Source: Pipra filicauda (Eukaryota > Chordata > Aves > Passeriformes > Pipridae). Taken from it: a stretch of 64,000 bases of DNA. The stretch is from contig NW_024104303.1 in assembly GCF_003945595.2 (NCBI RefSeq), positions 2,203,001-2,267,000 of the forward strand, in the 5' to 3' direction. Shown one piece after another: positions 38,401 to 53,342 of this stretch (its first letter is position 1; each line of letters starts with the position of its first letter). The translations under genes were made by a program, and so were the position numbers. The notes below the pieces were generated by a model that had not been told where the DNA came from, ran no database searches, and worked only from the letters and a program-made list of their open reading frames with translations.

Positions 38401-41242
38401 CCTGCACTGTCCTTAAATTATGCTCCGTGATTATAACTCAGCTAAAAAGGATGTGTCAAATAACATACATGGCTCTGACAGTATTGAGAGGGTCTTCCCA
38501 AGAGTGTGGAAAAAATGGCACCCTGATGGCCCCGTTGCCTCTCCAGTAGCTCCCGAACAGTGAACATATCTGGATTGCATTGCCTGACCAGAAGGTTGAC
38601 TGGCAGCAGAATCCATTCCACAGCAGATGCTGTGCATCAGGATGTGTGTATCCTGCGCATAGAAGCAGAGCGTGGGATTTTCTTTCTCTCTAGCATTTGA
38701 ATAGCATTTTGAAAGTTTCTTGCAGCACAGCTATAGCCAAGCTAGATGTTTTATTAGTGAGCAGACACCAGGCAGTGGTTTTAAAAAAAAAATCTAAGCC
38801 ATCTGTGCAAAATTCAAGTTCTTGCTTTTTCTACTCATGTTCCAGTGAGAACAGTGGTATAAAAGGAAGTCTTTGTAACATAGTTGAGTTTTTTTTCTCT
38901 TGATGTTAGTGCTCTGTTCCTTTACTTGCAAGGCTAGCATTTCCCCAAAACACTTGCATAGCTGAAGAAGCATGAAGTTTTGTTGGAATAATTTGGCTGA
39001 AAGTCAATAAGACTTTTTTTCACAAGTGCCTTAAGTCACTGACAAATGTGTCTGCTTTCATTTTGCTAAGTCTGATGTAAGAGACGCAACTCAGCTTGTG
39101 TCAAGATATCTGTGCTAGTCTACCATTGCTTGTGCTAGTCCAGGTAAACCTGGTTCAGGAACTAAAAGAAACTGCACTAGTAAAAGGCACCTTTGTTGCA
39201 GTATCTTGTATTACTGTCTAAAGGTGCAACCATTGAAGGAAAAATATCACATCCAGTCCAGCATGCACCAGTGAAATTTTTCTGATGTAGGCCGTGGACT
39301 CCTAAGTAGCTCAGACACTTTTGAAAATATTGCTCTTCATCCAAATAAAGTAAAAGAGCAGCCAATATTTGGAGTAAGTGGCTTTGCTAGTAATGTTCCT
39401 TAATGCAACCTCCCACACGCTTCACCTTCAGTGAGTAACTCCATAACTGAAAAGTCTGGAGACAGTCCAAACAAAACAGTGTGTTTTCCATTAAAAGTAG
39501 AAAAAAATTACACAGCATATAAATTTACTATGAAGCCATGTTGTTTCATATGAACTAACAGTGACATGCGTGTGATTTTAATAAAGGAAACCATGATTTC
39601 ATTAGTTAACACTGTGTGTAAGTCAAGCATACAATGAAAAACAAAGCAGATACAGTCATTCATCAAAGAATTGTTCATCAATAAATCTGCATGAACCTTT
39701 GCAATCACACTGCCAGTCTGGGTGGTCTTCTGCCTCCTCCTTCTTCCCTAACCGTGCCCAGGCCATTCACAGTTGGATTTGCCCCCAGAGTCAGCAGTGG
39801 AGCACTGTGCTGAGAAGGGCTGTGGTTGTGGTCCTGGTGCATGCCCCTCTCCTGGGGGCACAAGGCCATCACATCATACAATGCAGTCACCGTACCATCC
39901 TGTGCCTTCCTTTCTGGTCCTGTCTCTAACCCAGAGGCGCTGGATGCAGTCAACAAACGCAAGGAATAATGATATAAAGAAAAAGAAAAAAAAAAGAGGA
40001 AATATGGTCAGCCTAATAAAATATTGTGCAAAGACTCCAGAGAGAGAAATTATGTCTGGCTCTACCACAGGTTGTATACAACTCGGCAATTAGCCTTCGG
40101 TATCTAAGGTTTCCATTACAGTAAAGGGTTTGTGCCCTCTGCTTCCTTTCCACCATGATACGGGAAATACCTCTTTGTAATGTGTTTTTGCAGAACCCAG
40201 AGCAATAAATGAACATGTTCATGGGAAAGTATTTACACCAGCAAATGAGACCATTTCTGGATCAGGACTTAAGACTCCCTCAGTTAAACAACTCAGTCAC
40301 CCGGCTGAGTGGGTGTCAACTCAGGCGTGAACTGGTTAGTAATCTATTTACCTCATTCTTCTAGAAGAGTTTAAACAGGAAAGAGGGAATTACATAGGAA
40401 TGCAGTTGGAGAACAAAATCTAGTAATGAAGGAAGAAAGCAAAATATATGTTCAATGATTATAAACTAAGAGGAGAATTTGAGAAAAAAAGGTAAAAGTA
40501 AAGGATTAGATGTAAAGGTGAAAAACTCTGTAGGACTGGAGATGAGGAAGCGATCACAGGACCTGCTGAAAAGTAGGATGCTGAAGTAGTGTCCATCAGG
40601 AAACAGCTATGTTTCCTGAAAACCTGGAAGGCTTAAGTTAGTCAGCAGGTTTATCACTTAAACAAATCCAGACCCCTACAGCTGCTGAGGAGGGTTATGG
40701 AAAATCAGTGGGACCATGTGGTCATGTGGAGTGCTGTTAAAGGGAAGCCTGTGGTGCTCTGGAGGAGAGAGGAGGGAATGGGCTTTGCCAGAAAAACAGG
40801 GAGTAGAGCCATTCAGCTTCAAATATAACTAAAACACAGATCAGCATTTGTTGGAGCAGACTTAGTTAACAAGCAATCCTTTATGGAGGATCTTGGCTGG
40901 AACCTACAGCATCAAACTCACTAGTGGGTGAGATGGCTGTTGGATGACAGCATGAATCTGCAACACTGTGGAAAAATAGGACCTGAATTTTCCCTGGTTT
41001 TCTCTCCTGGGTTTATGGTCCTTTCAGGCACAGTAATTCTCCAGGGCCAACTAAGAATTTTCATTCACAAATATGAGGGTGAAATGTCTAACCCAAGGAA
41101 GAGAAGAGCTCTGGTGAGCATGTTGAACTGACCCTCTGTGGGCCAGCTGCAAGCTCACTGGGGCTGATTTCCATCACATTGTGTGCAGGATAGAGCCCAA
41201 GCCATCTAGCTGCCAGCCCCTCTGTTTCCTGTTGTGTTGAGT
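35476..41242. other. Intergenic sequence, no gene seen
   Basis: No recognisable exon, RNA gene or mobile element was found. A short GA dinucleotide run occurs at about 36967-36980 and an A-rich patch at 39980-39998. The GC-richer part at about 36.4-37.2 kb has overlapping open frames on both strands, which points to composition rather than coding. Confidence 0.5.
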
Positions 41243-42132
41243 TCAGCTGGACTTACTTCTTTCCTCCCCTTTGTGACAGATAGAAATGTGTTCCTTGCTT
41301 TCCTCACCATAGCCAAGGCCATGGCCACAGCTATGTTTTGCTGAAACATTCAACCTGACACTCTCCTGCCAAATTTTATTGTAACAGTCAAGTTCAGAAA
41401 GAAGGTAGTATAGTTGCTCAAAATCGGCCTCACGGCAGTGCTCATGTCTCTCTGTAGAGACAGACAGAATGGATTTTCCCTTGAAAGTGCACACAACTGA
41501 AATGGGAACGGGGCATCCAAGAGACACAAGGTTAGTACTATTGGAAGGAGTTGCCTTCCAGCAAAACTGAAGTTATGGAGTTCTAATGGTCTCAGGACAC
41601 ATGAAAGCCTTCTCATTTGTTTTGCAGGATCACTGAGTTCAGGGGCCTGCTGCCTTTTCCCAGGCCAGTAAAGGTGATGGAAAGGAAGTCCTGCTGACTT
41701 CAGAGACTTTTGGGTGGGAGCATCCCTGCCATAGAGGGAAGCATGAGTCTCACCAATGGTCCCAGGGGCTGAAGCCAGCACAGAGTTTACCAGAGTGCCC
41801 AACACCATGCCTCCAGATGGGACATTCAGGATGTTCAGGATGTCGCTACCCACTCAGTCCTTGGACATCTCCTTGGAGGCAGAAAACAAGGTGCCACACC
41901 AGGTGTTTAACTGGAATGCACAATGCCAGCCATTTTTGTCCACTTTATAAGAGCAGTTGTCCATTAGAGCGAACAAATGCTTTTCAGAGGGGCCAGTGGC
42001 CATTCTTAGGAAGGAAGCAGTATTTCTCTTTCGTGAAGTCTCCATCAGGTTTGCTGCAATGTTCGGTGCACTGGTGGGAACTACTTCTATAATAGGATCA
42101 TTTACTTGTTTGTGCGGTTTTGCAGATGGCAT
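41243..42132 (-). pseudogene. Possible decayed coding sequence, family not recognised
   Basis: One minus-strand frame stays open from 42132 to 41350 with a single in-frame stop at 41854-41856. A second frame is open from 41527 to 41243, overlapping its end as would be expected after a frameshift. The first part contains DNCSYKVDKNGWHC followed by LNTWCG, a Cys- and Trp-containing stretch that looks protein-like. After the stop comes GSDILNILNVPSGG. The second frame contains ILSVSTERHEHCREADFEQL. I cannot assign these to any family. Caution: the + strand over the same bases also has few stops, so low stop density may be compositional. It could be an old retroviral or retroposed fragment, or nothing. 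Confidence 0.3.
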
Positions 42133-42898
42133 ACTCTGGAAAAATCAATTGTCACAGGTTTAAATTCTTACTAAAATAGATCCTCTAAACTGTTTACAGA
42201 ACCGTACTAGATGAAATACAGAAAGTGGTGTTGGTATCTTCCATACAATTACGATCTTGTCTCATTTCTCTGTAAATGCCAGACAATCCTACTGCAATCA
42301 GAAAATCAACTCCAGATGTGTGTCTGTAAGACCAAGATCAAAGCCTGGACACTGCTTCTACTCTTTTTCAACTGGGAGTTAAACCTGTCTTTGATGTAAT
42401 CTCTGAAAACTCATAAAAATAAAAATGAAGACTGAAGTTCATACTAATATTCAGCAAAGTTTTCCTGTGCCAAGGACTGGTATTATGTCTCTGAGCTAGT
42501 GATCAGGGCATGGAAGGCTACAAGCATGGCTGTGGGTCACTGATAGTAGTTGGGTGAGCGTTGGCCTGGAACCTGAATTTCCTACTGTCCTAATCATTAG
42601 CCTCATAATACATCTGCTTTTTTTTTTTTTAACATAAAGACGAAGTCTGTAGTTTGAAATCATACTGATGCAGTGGCGGAGATTTCCAAGGAAAAGCTTT
42701 CCACATTATTTTAGATAGAATTAGTGTTAATGACGGGGAAAAATTTAACTTGTTCCCAACCAGTCAGAATCCTAAACCAACACTGCAAATGTGTTTCAGA
42801 GAAACATTCCCACCCTACTTCAGAATCTGCTACAAAACTGCCACTGCAAATTGTGGGCCATTCATAGCATACATGTTTATGAGACTTTCAGAGTCAGG

Positions 42899-42923
42899 AG
42901 TAAGTAAGTAAGTAAGTAAGTAA
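42899..42923. repeat. AGTA tetranucleotide microsatellite, about 6 copies
   Basis: Perfect tandem AGTA units end in TAAATG. The array is short and probably polymorphic. Confidence 0.95.
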
Positions 42924-45900
42924 ATGTTCTGGTTGTCAAAAAATTAGAGCTCTGAAATCAGGTAGTGATCTACATTCAGTGGGGGTAATGCCTGTTCCCT
43001 GGTACATTATCCTGTCTGAGAAAGCAAGCGTGCATGTTTGGAGACCCAGTAGTATGGTAGCACCCTTGGCAAGAGACAGAGATATTGTCAATATTATCAA
43101 AGGTAGGTTTCAGAGTGAGTGGATCAACCTGCTTTTCCTGCAATTGTTTTTAAATAGTGTCAGACATTTAAAAATCCATGTTCCTGGAAGCTAACTACTG
43201 AAATGCATTTACTTTTCAATTTTTAAAAGGTGTTTCACTATCCATTATTCTTCTAGAAATTGAAAGAATAGCTGAGGACAACACTAATTTACCATTTAGT
43301 TTGATATTCACCCTTTTTACATGCTACATCGTCAGGTATCCAGCTACAATAAATTTTATACTGGTATACACTGGTTTTCTTTAGAGTATTTATTTTTCAG
43401 TAAATAAGTTGGTGTTCAAAAGCAAGGGGAAAAGAAGGACTACCAGAAATACAAGTGCAGTGTTTGACATGTAAGTTTGTTCTTCACCTCCAGTTTGACT
43501 ATGTGGTGAGTTGTTCTCAGGAGGAGTTTCCAAAGTTTGTACATCTGCTGAAGGGCAACTCACTCCCTTGTGCAAAAATCCTCACTGGGTCGTGATGTTT
43601 GTTATAAACAGAGGTCATGGGATGGTGCAGAGAGAGGAAAGCTTAGGGAATGTACAGGAGACTGGCTGAAAGATGCTTTTGGCATGTGCTCTTTTGGCCA
43701 AAGGGATGATCTTAATCAGATGAAGAATGCTCACAGCTCAGGGCATGAAGATGAGCTGTCTTCAGAAAATACCTAGAATTTCTGACCTCCAAGAATTATT
43801 TCGGGGAGTTAGAAGGAAGGTCCCAGTATATCACCAGCCCTTAAAAATCCCAGAAAGTGCCTCTCCCATCTCCAACTGCAGCAGGAGGGCTGAGGAGATG
43901 GACCTACTCTGTGATGACTTGCCTGCAGCAAACTCTGAAGCAGAAAAACAGCAAACTCTGACAGACTAAACAGAAATAACACAGTTGAACGAGGGTGGGC
44001 TGCTGGAGGTCTTTTCAGAAATGATCCATCATACATTAGCGCAGACACATCAGGAGAGCTGACTGCATTTCCTATTATTTTGTGCATAAGCACTAGTAGT
44101 TGATGTGGTAAGAGTAGAAATGAACTGAATGATGACTGTGGGCAAGGTGTGTCATTACAACATTCAGACTATGGAGAGGTGTTAACGGCAGGAAGGGGAA
44201 ATTCTTGGGAAAAAGAAGTGCAGGAGCCTGTAAGGAAGAAATGGAAACTGAAAGTAGAGCCCACATAGATGGAGGATTTTTCTCTCTAATACGGGCAATG
44301 GTGTCTCTACAAAGTGTTTTGAGAACTATTGCTTTGGATATTCCAATCCAGTGCACACACTGTTTGCACCCAGGCAAATATCTCTCTCATACAGTTGTTT
44401 AAAACAACTTCCCGTGATTTCACAGGTGTCTTTCTCCACAGGATTTGGCACTACCTTGTCTCTGAAATAGGTGCTAAAATTCCACTACAAGAGAGGAAAA
44501 CAGCAAAACCAGCAAAAAGAATTTTTGTGTGTTTGTTTACAGTATCATTTATCACTACTTTAGGATGGAAATAGCTTTTAAGTCCTATGCTGACAAAACC
44601 CAAACACTAGTGGTCAGGAAATGCTTGTGAACCCAACTGAAATCTGAGCTTCCAGCAGACCTAAGAGGGGGAAAGGCAGGCAGGCATCTGTCCTGAGGCA
44701 CCTGAGAGATAAAAAGAAACAACAATGCAGCAAGTAGAAAATGCCATCATCTTCTACTGAGAAATCTTTGGACCCCAGAGGACCCTAAAGCACTTAAAAA
44801 CCATCTGCCTCAGTGCCAACCCCCCAGGATGGTAATGACTGCAGATCTTGGAGAAACAGACCAAGCCTTGTGTGTAGGAGGATCCACAGCTGTTGTCTCT
44901 CTGGTGAAATAGGAATATGGAAATCCACTGACATTGCATACCTTAGCTCTGTGTCCGGAAGAGGCAGATTAATCATCTAGTCTATCTTCTAAACTATCTT
45001 AAAGTGAATCAAAACATGTGCTCCTGAGGAAACTGCACAAAGCATTATAGGCATGTGAGCTGTGCTGTAAAAAACTATCCTAGTATTTGGGGCTTCTCAC
45101 ATTAACAAGTCTCTTCCTGCAGCTGGAAAATACATATTTCAGCAATGTGATGGCCAAGGGATTATTGGAAATTCTTGTGGGATGGATTCTTGCAAGAAGG
45201 AGTGTTATTAAGCGACCTTTCTCTCATAAAAGTCTAGAGGTGATCTGGAAAAATCTAACTGCGTGGAAAAACTCCAGGGTGCAGAATTGTCTTCCTTAAA
45301 AACAGAGGAGAATTCCTCATTTTCCGCCAGCTAGAGATGCTGATTGCTTCAGCTCTGTTGCCACAAAACAGGGCTCTTTCCTCTCCACCACTCCTTCCCC
45401 TCATCCTTCTTTGACCATGCTCCCCGTTTTCCAAATGCTTCCTGACTCTGCTCTGCCTTCAGTTCTACTCCCTGTTACATTACTTGCTTTGACCAGTGCT
45501 CCTTCAGGTTACTTTCCACTAGCAAATTTCTTCTATTTCTGGGTCATGCCATCTGCAAGAGCAGGACCTGAAGATGAAGCAATACTCAATATTTCTGACT
45601 TTCAGAACTTTCACTTAAGGGACACATTTCTCCATTTTGAGTTCAACTCTTAGTCTTGTGAAAAAAAAAAAAAATCAGCTGTAGCTCTGGATGTTCCAAG
45701 CACAGTTCTTCAGGAACATTCAGTCTCAGCATTTCTTTGTGTCCAAGTGTTGTGAGAAGAGCAGAAGCAGTTTACACCATCTAGGAAGAAACACAGCTGC
45801 AGAAGGTTGACTTCCCATGACAGCTCTCAACAAATTAGCTGCTCTTGTCTATCTGAAAACATGCTTATATTGCTATCTTACTCTCTTCTCTCTCTCCCTG

Positions 45901-48900
45901 GCCTCCTGTTTCCCCCATCTGTTGCATGTTGTCATAGATACGGGGCAAAAATATCCTGTTTCCTGAATGCTTCTGCAGCATCTAGTACCATGAAGTCCTA
46001 ACTTTACAGAGAGCCCTTGGATACCACTGAGATTTTTGCAGCAAATTTATATCTCTTACGTTAGGGTAAAAGGATATGTTTTGAGGATTTGTTCCAGCAG
46101 GAAGAAAAAAAGTTTGGAGTTTTGCACATGTGTAATGATCATAGCAAAATTATGCTATTTTTTATCCTAAATAAGCCCACCTCACAGAAAGAAGTATCTG
46201 GGAGCCTCTTGTATGCCTGTCCTTGCATGTTAAAGTGAGACAAAAATCCTGCTGTCAGAGAAATGGCACGCTAAACTCATGAGCTATGTACTCAGTGGTT
46301 TGGAGTGTCACATGTGAGGTTGCTAAGCTCTTTAAAATGCTTTTGAACAAATAGACAGTTACTCCTCCAAGGACTCTGATTCAATTATAAAACTGTCTTT
46401 TGGACCAGTGAATATATGAATAAGGCAAGATGTTTTCTGCTGTTCTCTGGATTCCACAACTTGAAATAATCTTGCTGGAAAAACTAAGTCACGACTGTGG
46501 GGAGCAGGTAATGTGAGTTTGGGAAGATAGATGATAGATGTGTAATTCCTGGCCGTTTTTTCCCCACAGTAGTCTGTTCATTTTGTTGGTGCACATTAGA
46601 ATTTCTCCCTTTTGTATTGCTTAAGCTTTCCTCTTCTGTAGCTGCATGCTACTAACAAAGATGCTGCAGCCTCAGAAAAAATAGCTGCATAAATGGTAAT
46701 ATAAACATCCCCCATTTATCAGATTCATTTGACTGTCTGTGACAGCCAGTTGTACTGGTTTTAGTGGAACTGAAAGAACAACTAACTGTGACCTGGGCAA
46801 GGAATCTCAGCTTGTCCATGTTGTAGGAGTGGAGTCACTCCTGTAGTCAAAGGCAGAAGAGTGGCTGTGTGCACACAGTGACTGTTCAAATAATAGGGAA
46901 AGTCTGAGGATTACTTCATAAAATTCATTCAAGACTGTTCCCAGCCCACTTCCTATCAGCAGCCTGGTTAATGAATCAAAATGCTTTGAGCTAGTAACTG
47001 TTTTCCATGAAACTGTTCTGGGATGAATTTTTGGCTAGTCACAGAGGCCCTTTGGTCAGAAATAAATTTTCTGAGCAAAGAACTGGTATGGGAATTTTAT
47101 CACGTTGCAGTGGTACAAACATATGCAAAGATGAAAAATCTTTCCCAAAGTGACTCTAAATAAGGGAAAGAGTAAAATTACCTCATACCAAATCACTCCT
47201 TACAGTCACATGCCTTGAAATTAAAACTATAGGAAATCATTAGCAGGTTTGGTAATAACCCCTATTACTTTTAATGAAAAACTGCTGCAGAGCTACAACC
47301 ACAATTCATATTAATCAGCACAGCCCCATCAAAGTCACTCTTCAGTTTCTGAAACCCAAGGTTCTATCCTGGAGAAGACCACTGGAAAGACAAGTCACCT
47401 TATCCTATGTCGTCCTAATAGCATTAGATCCATTCTACAGGTCTCTCTAAATATCTAACAAGACAGGAAGGGCACCATACACTGCAGAACAATTTCACTC
47501 GTAACTCACATGGAAGTTATGCTGGAAAAGATTCATTATAGGTTAATGCAAGTTTTCAAATGTTTCATGCTTAATGTGTGTAGGATTTCAAGTAACTGAA
47601 ATAAATTATGGCCAGAGACAACTGATTGCCCTTTGGGCTCCTTAAAAATTGGTTAGCTGTCACTAAGGTAATCTTTAAGCACCAATTAATAAACTTTTTT
47701 CAGTTATTTGTATAAAAACCTCCATGAAAACTGTGACAAATATTTAATTTCTAAGCCTTCTTAATCTGCAAAAGACCTGATTTTGCAACAAATAGTTGCT
47801 GTTCCTACTTATCTGGAGCTCATGGTGTGATTCACTGATTTCAAAGGAGCTGTTCTCCAAGTAAAATAAAACTTACACTGATGAAAGAAGGCAGAATCTA
47901 TCTCACAACCCCTGTTATTTTAAAAAAGGATTCTTTTTTTTCATAAAGAAGGGGAAAATTGGCTGCAGATTCATGGGGAGATAGCAAGTATGAGACGTTT
48001 TCAGACAGTTGCAATGCAGAAGTCAGAGCCAGGATGGGTGAGGCACTGTGCCTGCCAGGCACATAGGCAGCAACAGATATACACTCCTCCAGATGACAAA
48101 AACACCTGTCTTGGCCTTGGAAAATGCATCTGTACTCTGACTAACTCATTAAACCTACCCTGCCTTGCCCTTACTGATCTGCAGTAAAGTAAAAGCAGCC
48201 TGTTCGCTGTTACAGAAGGAAAGAACATAAAAGAAGGCAACAAGGTAGTTTTAATAACTTGGCTCACAAAGATAGGAAAAACCCCATCACACAATTAGAA
48301 AGTCAGATTTTCTGCACATCAGTTCGGATTATTAGAAAACACTCTGTGGAAACCTCATGAAGAGGTGTTTTGGAGTAAACTAGTTTCCAAATTTTTCTCC
48401 ACACAGCTGGGTGCACTACAATTTTTTAAGGACTAACCATCCTGAATTACCACAGCAAAGTACCAAGGATGCAGCTGGATAGGGAGGACCTTCAGAGACT
48501 CACTGTGACAAGGGAGGGGTTAACAGCAAATGTTGGTATGAGGGCTGAAAACTGGGGGGAGAAGTGTTCTTGCTTTTTGGGGAGCATGAAAGAGAAGGGC
48601 TTTTCCCCCAACTTGTGATCAGCTGTAGGCTGAAGAGAGGAGCTCCTGTTTTGCCATATTGCTTTTTCTTAGTTAAATTGCTCTTGAGAAAGGTGTTGAG
48701 TTTTCTTTCCTTCTGTTTACTTCCGCTTTGTTTATAGTCCCTTTCATAAAAGCCCGGGAGCACTGGGTGGGGGCATTGCTGTGGAGTGGTCCCGCAGCTG
48801 CACACCATGGCTTTTCTCAAGTTCTGCATACAGCATGGCACTGTTTTGGTTTTTTTCAGCTGCACCCTGCTTTTCATCCCCTCTCTGCTCATGAATCCCT

Positions 48901-49100
48901 CCACTATGTGTCACTCATGATCCACAGCTGGGCAGTTTGTGCATCCCAACCTTGAAAATTAAGCCTCTGACATGTTGGCTTCACATTGTCCCTGTCCAAT
49001 TCCTGCAGCCCCAAGTGATCACATGTCACCCTTCAGTCCACGGGCTTTTAATGGACCAGCATCTGGAAATCATGGGATATACGAGACCATTAGCTTCCAT

Positions 49101-49175
49101 GTTGGGTTTTGCTGTATTTTGGTTTGGATTGGTTTGGTTTGATTTTATTTTTGGTTTTTTGGAGAGTTTTTTTTG
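49101..49175. repeat. G/T-rich low-complexity patch
   Basis: Repeated GGTTT and TTTGG groups include GGTTTGGATTGGTTTGGTTT. No fixed period is evident. Confidence 0.7.
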
Positions 49176-52100
49176 CCAGTTAGATTTTTCTTAGTATAGG
49201 TTTTCAGGGCTTGGAGGACTTAGAATAGTGCCTTCTCTCCTCTCTCCTCTTTCCCAATATGTGCTGCTCCATTCAAATGTATCTGGATCAGCAGGCAAAT
49301 GTTGCCTGGTGTGACCTGCATCTTGTGAAAGCTGGGACTTTGCCAACGAGCCACTTTCTAAATCTTTTGGGCGGAGATCTAGCTCACACCATGGTTAATG
49401 CCTTGTATTAGCACGTTTCCTCTTGCAGTCAGAAACTGAACTATGCCAGCAAAAGGAGGAAACCTAATGAGGAGTAAAAAAAAACCCTTCACACAAAATG
49501 CCAAAGAGTATGAAGCAGTGGGCTGCCCAGGATGGATGATCCCACCTTTGCATGTGATCTGCTTGTAATAACATAATGGAGATCCTGAGCCATTTGCCCA
49601 GTGGAATAGCACAGTCCTGCTATTTGGCCTTTCGGCATCTTTTGCTTCATTAATTTTCCATATCTCACCTCTCTTTGCTTTTATCTCTGGATTTTTCTTT
49701 CCCTCTCTTGTTTCATTCTTGCACTGTGCAGGAGAAAGCCCAGTGCAAAGCTAAAGGAGCAGAACAGTGGGTGTGACTCGTTCCCATAATGACTTGGTGC
49801 AATGTAGACACATGGCAATAAAGGTGCTGGCTTTCATGGGTATGTATGTGTATTTCTTTCTATTTTTTTTCTTCTTTTTTTTTTTTGCATTGAAGAACAT
49901 GTGCTAAGTTCCTGTGTGAAGTTGGCCAGTTCTGAATTTTCTCAGGGTGTTTAACACATTAATTTGATTATTTTGTAACACAGTCTTCAAAAACTGTCCC
50001 TGGTTGTCTTATCATTTTAGTCAGACCATCTGGATAATGATATCTGTTTTTTGCCACTGTAAGACAGAGCAGGGATCCACTTGTCAGTTGGATCATTGCA
50101 TTATTTTGGCCTCAGGCAAGAGGCAGAGAAGGAAAAAAGGAAGATATCATTTTACATGTATACACAGGCTTCCAGCCATTTTCCATTTTCACCAGGAACT
50201 TACTCTGCTATTTTTCACCTATCTTGGTGCTCCTTTGCACTTGACAAAAAAAAAGATGCTTTCTTTTTAAATGGCAAAAGGATTGGGCTCAAAGACCTTA
50301 AAGTCAGGTCTGGACCAACCCTTTTGCTGAAATAAGGACCCTTCTGGCATTGCACCAATATTTTCAGAATCTCCAAATCTGCACTACATTCAGGATCAAA
50401 AAATACTCAAAATATTTTAGAAATTGTTCTTAATTGGTGGAATGAAATAAACTGAAAGAGTAGCTCTCTGTAATACTCCTAGTTTGGATGAAGCCAGAAA
50501 TTATACACATACCAGAGATCAGGCACAGTCATTTCTGTACATTTCTGGAAAGAACAATGTGGCAGCCTTTCAGGCTTTTCAGCGGTAGCCCTAAGGATTT
50601 CTGTCATGCTTTCTGCTTTTCCAATGTGCTTCATTTTAACATGGTCATTCAATATGAACCCAGAAATTCAAGTTACCTTTGAGCATATGACCTTGTTACA
50701 TCTTTTAAAATCATATATAATATTTAAGTTTGACATGAACTTAATATCATTTCTGATTCACCTAATCATCTGATAAGAAAATAATTGCATACTCCTGTGC
50801 TTTTTCTGTTGTATCCCAAAGTAGTTATGTCAGATTTTTTTGAATCTTTGGCAACCTCTTTCTTCAGCATTTTGTAATTTCATATTGATAGGGGTTTTTT
50901 GACATAGATTTTTGTGTGTAATGAATTGTTCTGTAACATACCATGAGACATTCAAGAAATGAGTGAGGGAATATATTGAGACACTAAAACCCTGTGGTGT
51001 GAAACTCAGCATTAAAAGCATGTGCAACTGCATCTGTAGTTATGTCAGAGTTTTAAGGGGTGACACAACCTCTGAGCAACGACGACCATGCTTGTTACAC
51101 ACAATATTTTTTGAAGACCCGTGACTGAATGCATTGCTTTGGTATCAAAGCTCAGAAGTAATTCTAGACCCAGACTTCCACAAGTTACGGCATTGCATTA
51201 AAAGCTATTAATAGTTTAAAGCAATGGCTTTAGGACACTTTTTCCTCCTGCTTGTCCTTATTTCATGTATTCTGGAATTTTTCCAGTATTTCCCTATCAG
51301 CTACAGAAAGGTTCAGAGCACATGTCCAGACTCGGACTTAAACATCAGCATTTGCCGAAATTGTATTCTGAAACTGAATGAACTGGACCTCTGTGTTTGA
51401 AACTAGATGAGGAGCTTACTTGGTTACTTTCACTTGTTTTGTGCTCTACCCCAAGTAATCCCTGCTCAATCAGGTCCCCTGTAGCCTGCAGAGAGCTAAG
51501 TGGTCAGGTCTTGCAAGCTGCCCTGAAAGCCCCAGTATGTGTTTTTAAACTGAGTTCATTGCACTTTTCTGCATCAAGGGCATCTCCGTGGTAGTCTGCA
51601 GAGTAAGATACAAGAGACTCCCTGACACAACTCATACCTTTACAGACTTGCTTATGGACAGACTGCCTTTGCCCTCGTATTTCTGAGGTTTGTTGTGGAG
51701 TAGCAGACAGTTCTCATAGAGTACTGGCTTGGGGCAGCCTCTGCACCTTGCAGTGAGGGCATTTACTGCTGTTTTCTTAAGGTAATAAGCAGCACATTTT
51801 TTAAGTTTGTAGCTAGCAGCATTGCTAGAGCTTTCCTCTCTTCTCTTTGGAGGCATGCCCATCACTTTCAGTAGTGTGTGGTCCAGAACACCGTGAGAGG
51901 TGAAGAGGTGTCTGTTACTTTTGCAGAACTTTCTGCCCTCTGGTCTCTGAGAAAACACTTTCTTCAGGACCTTGACACAAAAGCAGCAACACTACAGAAG
52001 TGAAGAATTTGAAGGAATCTCTTGTTTAGCATGGAGGCTGCTGACTTACTGTTGCCCCTTGGGATTTCTTTTGGCTCAGCACAAGTTCAATCCTCCAATG

Positions 52101-53342
52101 TCCTGAACATCTCCTGCCAGGAATCAGACCGCGTTTTCTTTTCAGATGACCACATTGTTTTACACAAGTACTGGAAAATTCAGTCCGACAATATTTTTTA
52201 ATGACTTATTTCTTAGTCTCCCTTGGCCAGTGGCTAGAGCTGAGGAACAGTGGGCATCCAGGCCTGCAAACATGAACAGCTTCACAGACAAAGCTTACTA
52301 ATAGCTTCCATCTTCTGTGGCATGAAACACAATATGTGTTCCCCTCTGGGGGATGTACTTCCTCTACTCAAAAGACATTGTCCCCATTGTTTGAGTCATG
52401 TCAAGTCAAAAAGGCTGTGACCCTTCTCTTGCATCACAGCCACCACTTGGCCACAGACGGGACCTGCCAAACAAGGACTGCAAGACCTTGTTCTTCTGTC
52501 AGTGCTGCCTGCAGGAGCTCCAGTGCTTTACACACTGGCTAAGGAGAACCACTTCTTTTTTGCTCTAAAAAATGTAGAAAGATCATGTCTTTAGGTGAGA
52601 GTTTCTCTCCCACCTCTAGCCAGCCAGACCTGAGCTGGAAATTTCCATGCATCCTGACTGAAAAAAGGAGTTGGGAAGAACTTTATCAGGTACATGGGAA
52701 TGGAAGTGTAGGCTGGGGGCATGTATCTTCCTGAGTTTTTGCCTGCTGACAAAGTGGGACAGAGTGTAAGTTACATACACACAGATGATGACCTGTAATG
52801 GAAACATGTTTCAGAAACACAGGACAGGCCTTTGGAGCTCATACTTTTTAAACAAATCCTACAATGCCTCTGTACTCTGTACATTTCATTAGGAGAAAAG
52901 CACTGGCTGAAGACCTGTTATTTTGGGGGTTTATTCTTTTTTAGAAAGTCAGTGCGCATTACTGATGCAGAATGAAGGCATAAGGCTTGAGTGACTCCAG
53001 GTTGTCCTCTAAGGACTCTTACCTCTATCGAGCCTTTCTTATATTCTCTAATAATAAGTAACCTGGTTACCAATACAGCCTTAAGTAGAATATATATTGC
53101 ACCTCCTGGCACACAAGTGTCCTGTGAAACTTTTGTGTTCCCCCTATAGTGGTCATTTCATCCTCCAACTGGTCAGCAAGGAAACATTTGCAAAGTCCAG
53201 GGACATAATATCACCAACAGGTTTACGGATCTACTGCTTCCCTGAGGGAAAAGGAAAAGATCTCATCAAAGGATACACGAAAGCTTTCTTGGAGTGCTCA
53301 GGAACCAAATGGGCAGAGAGTCACATTTCAACTCCCGTTTTC

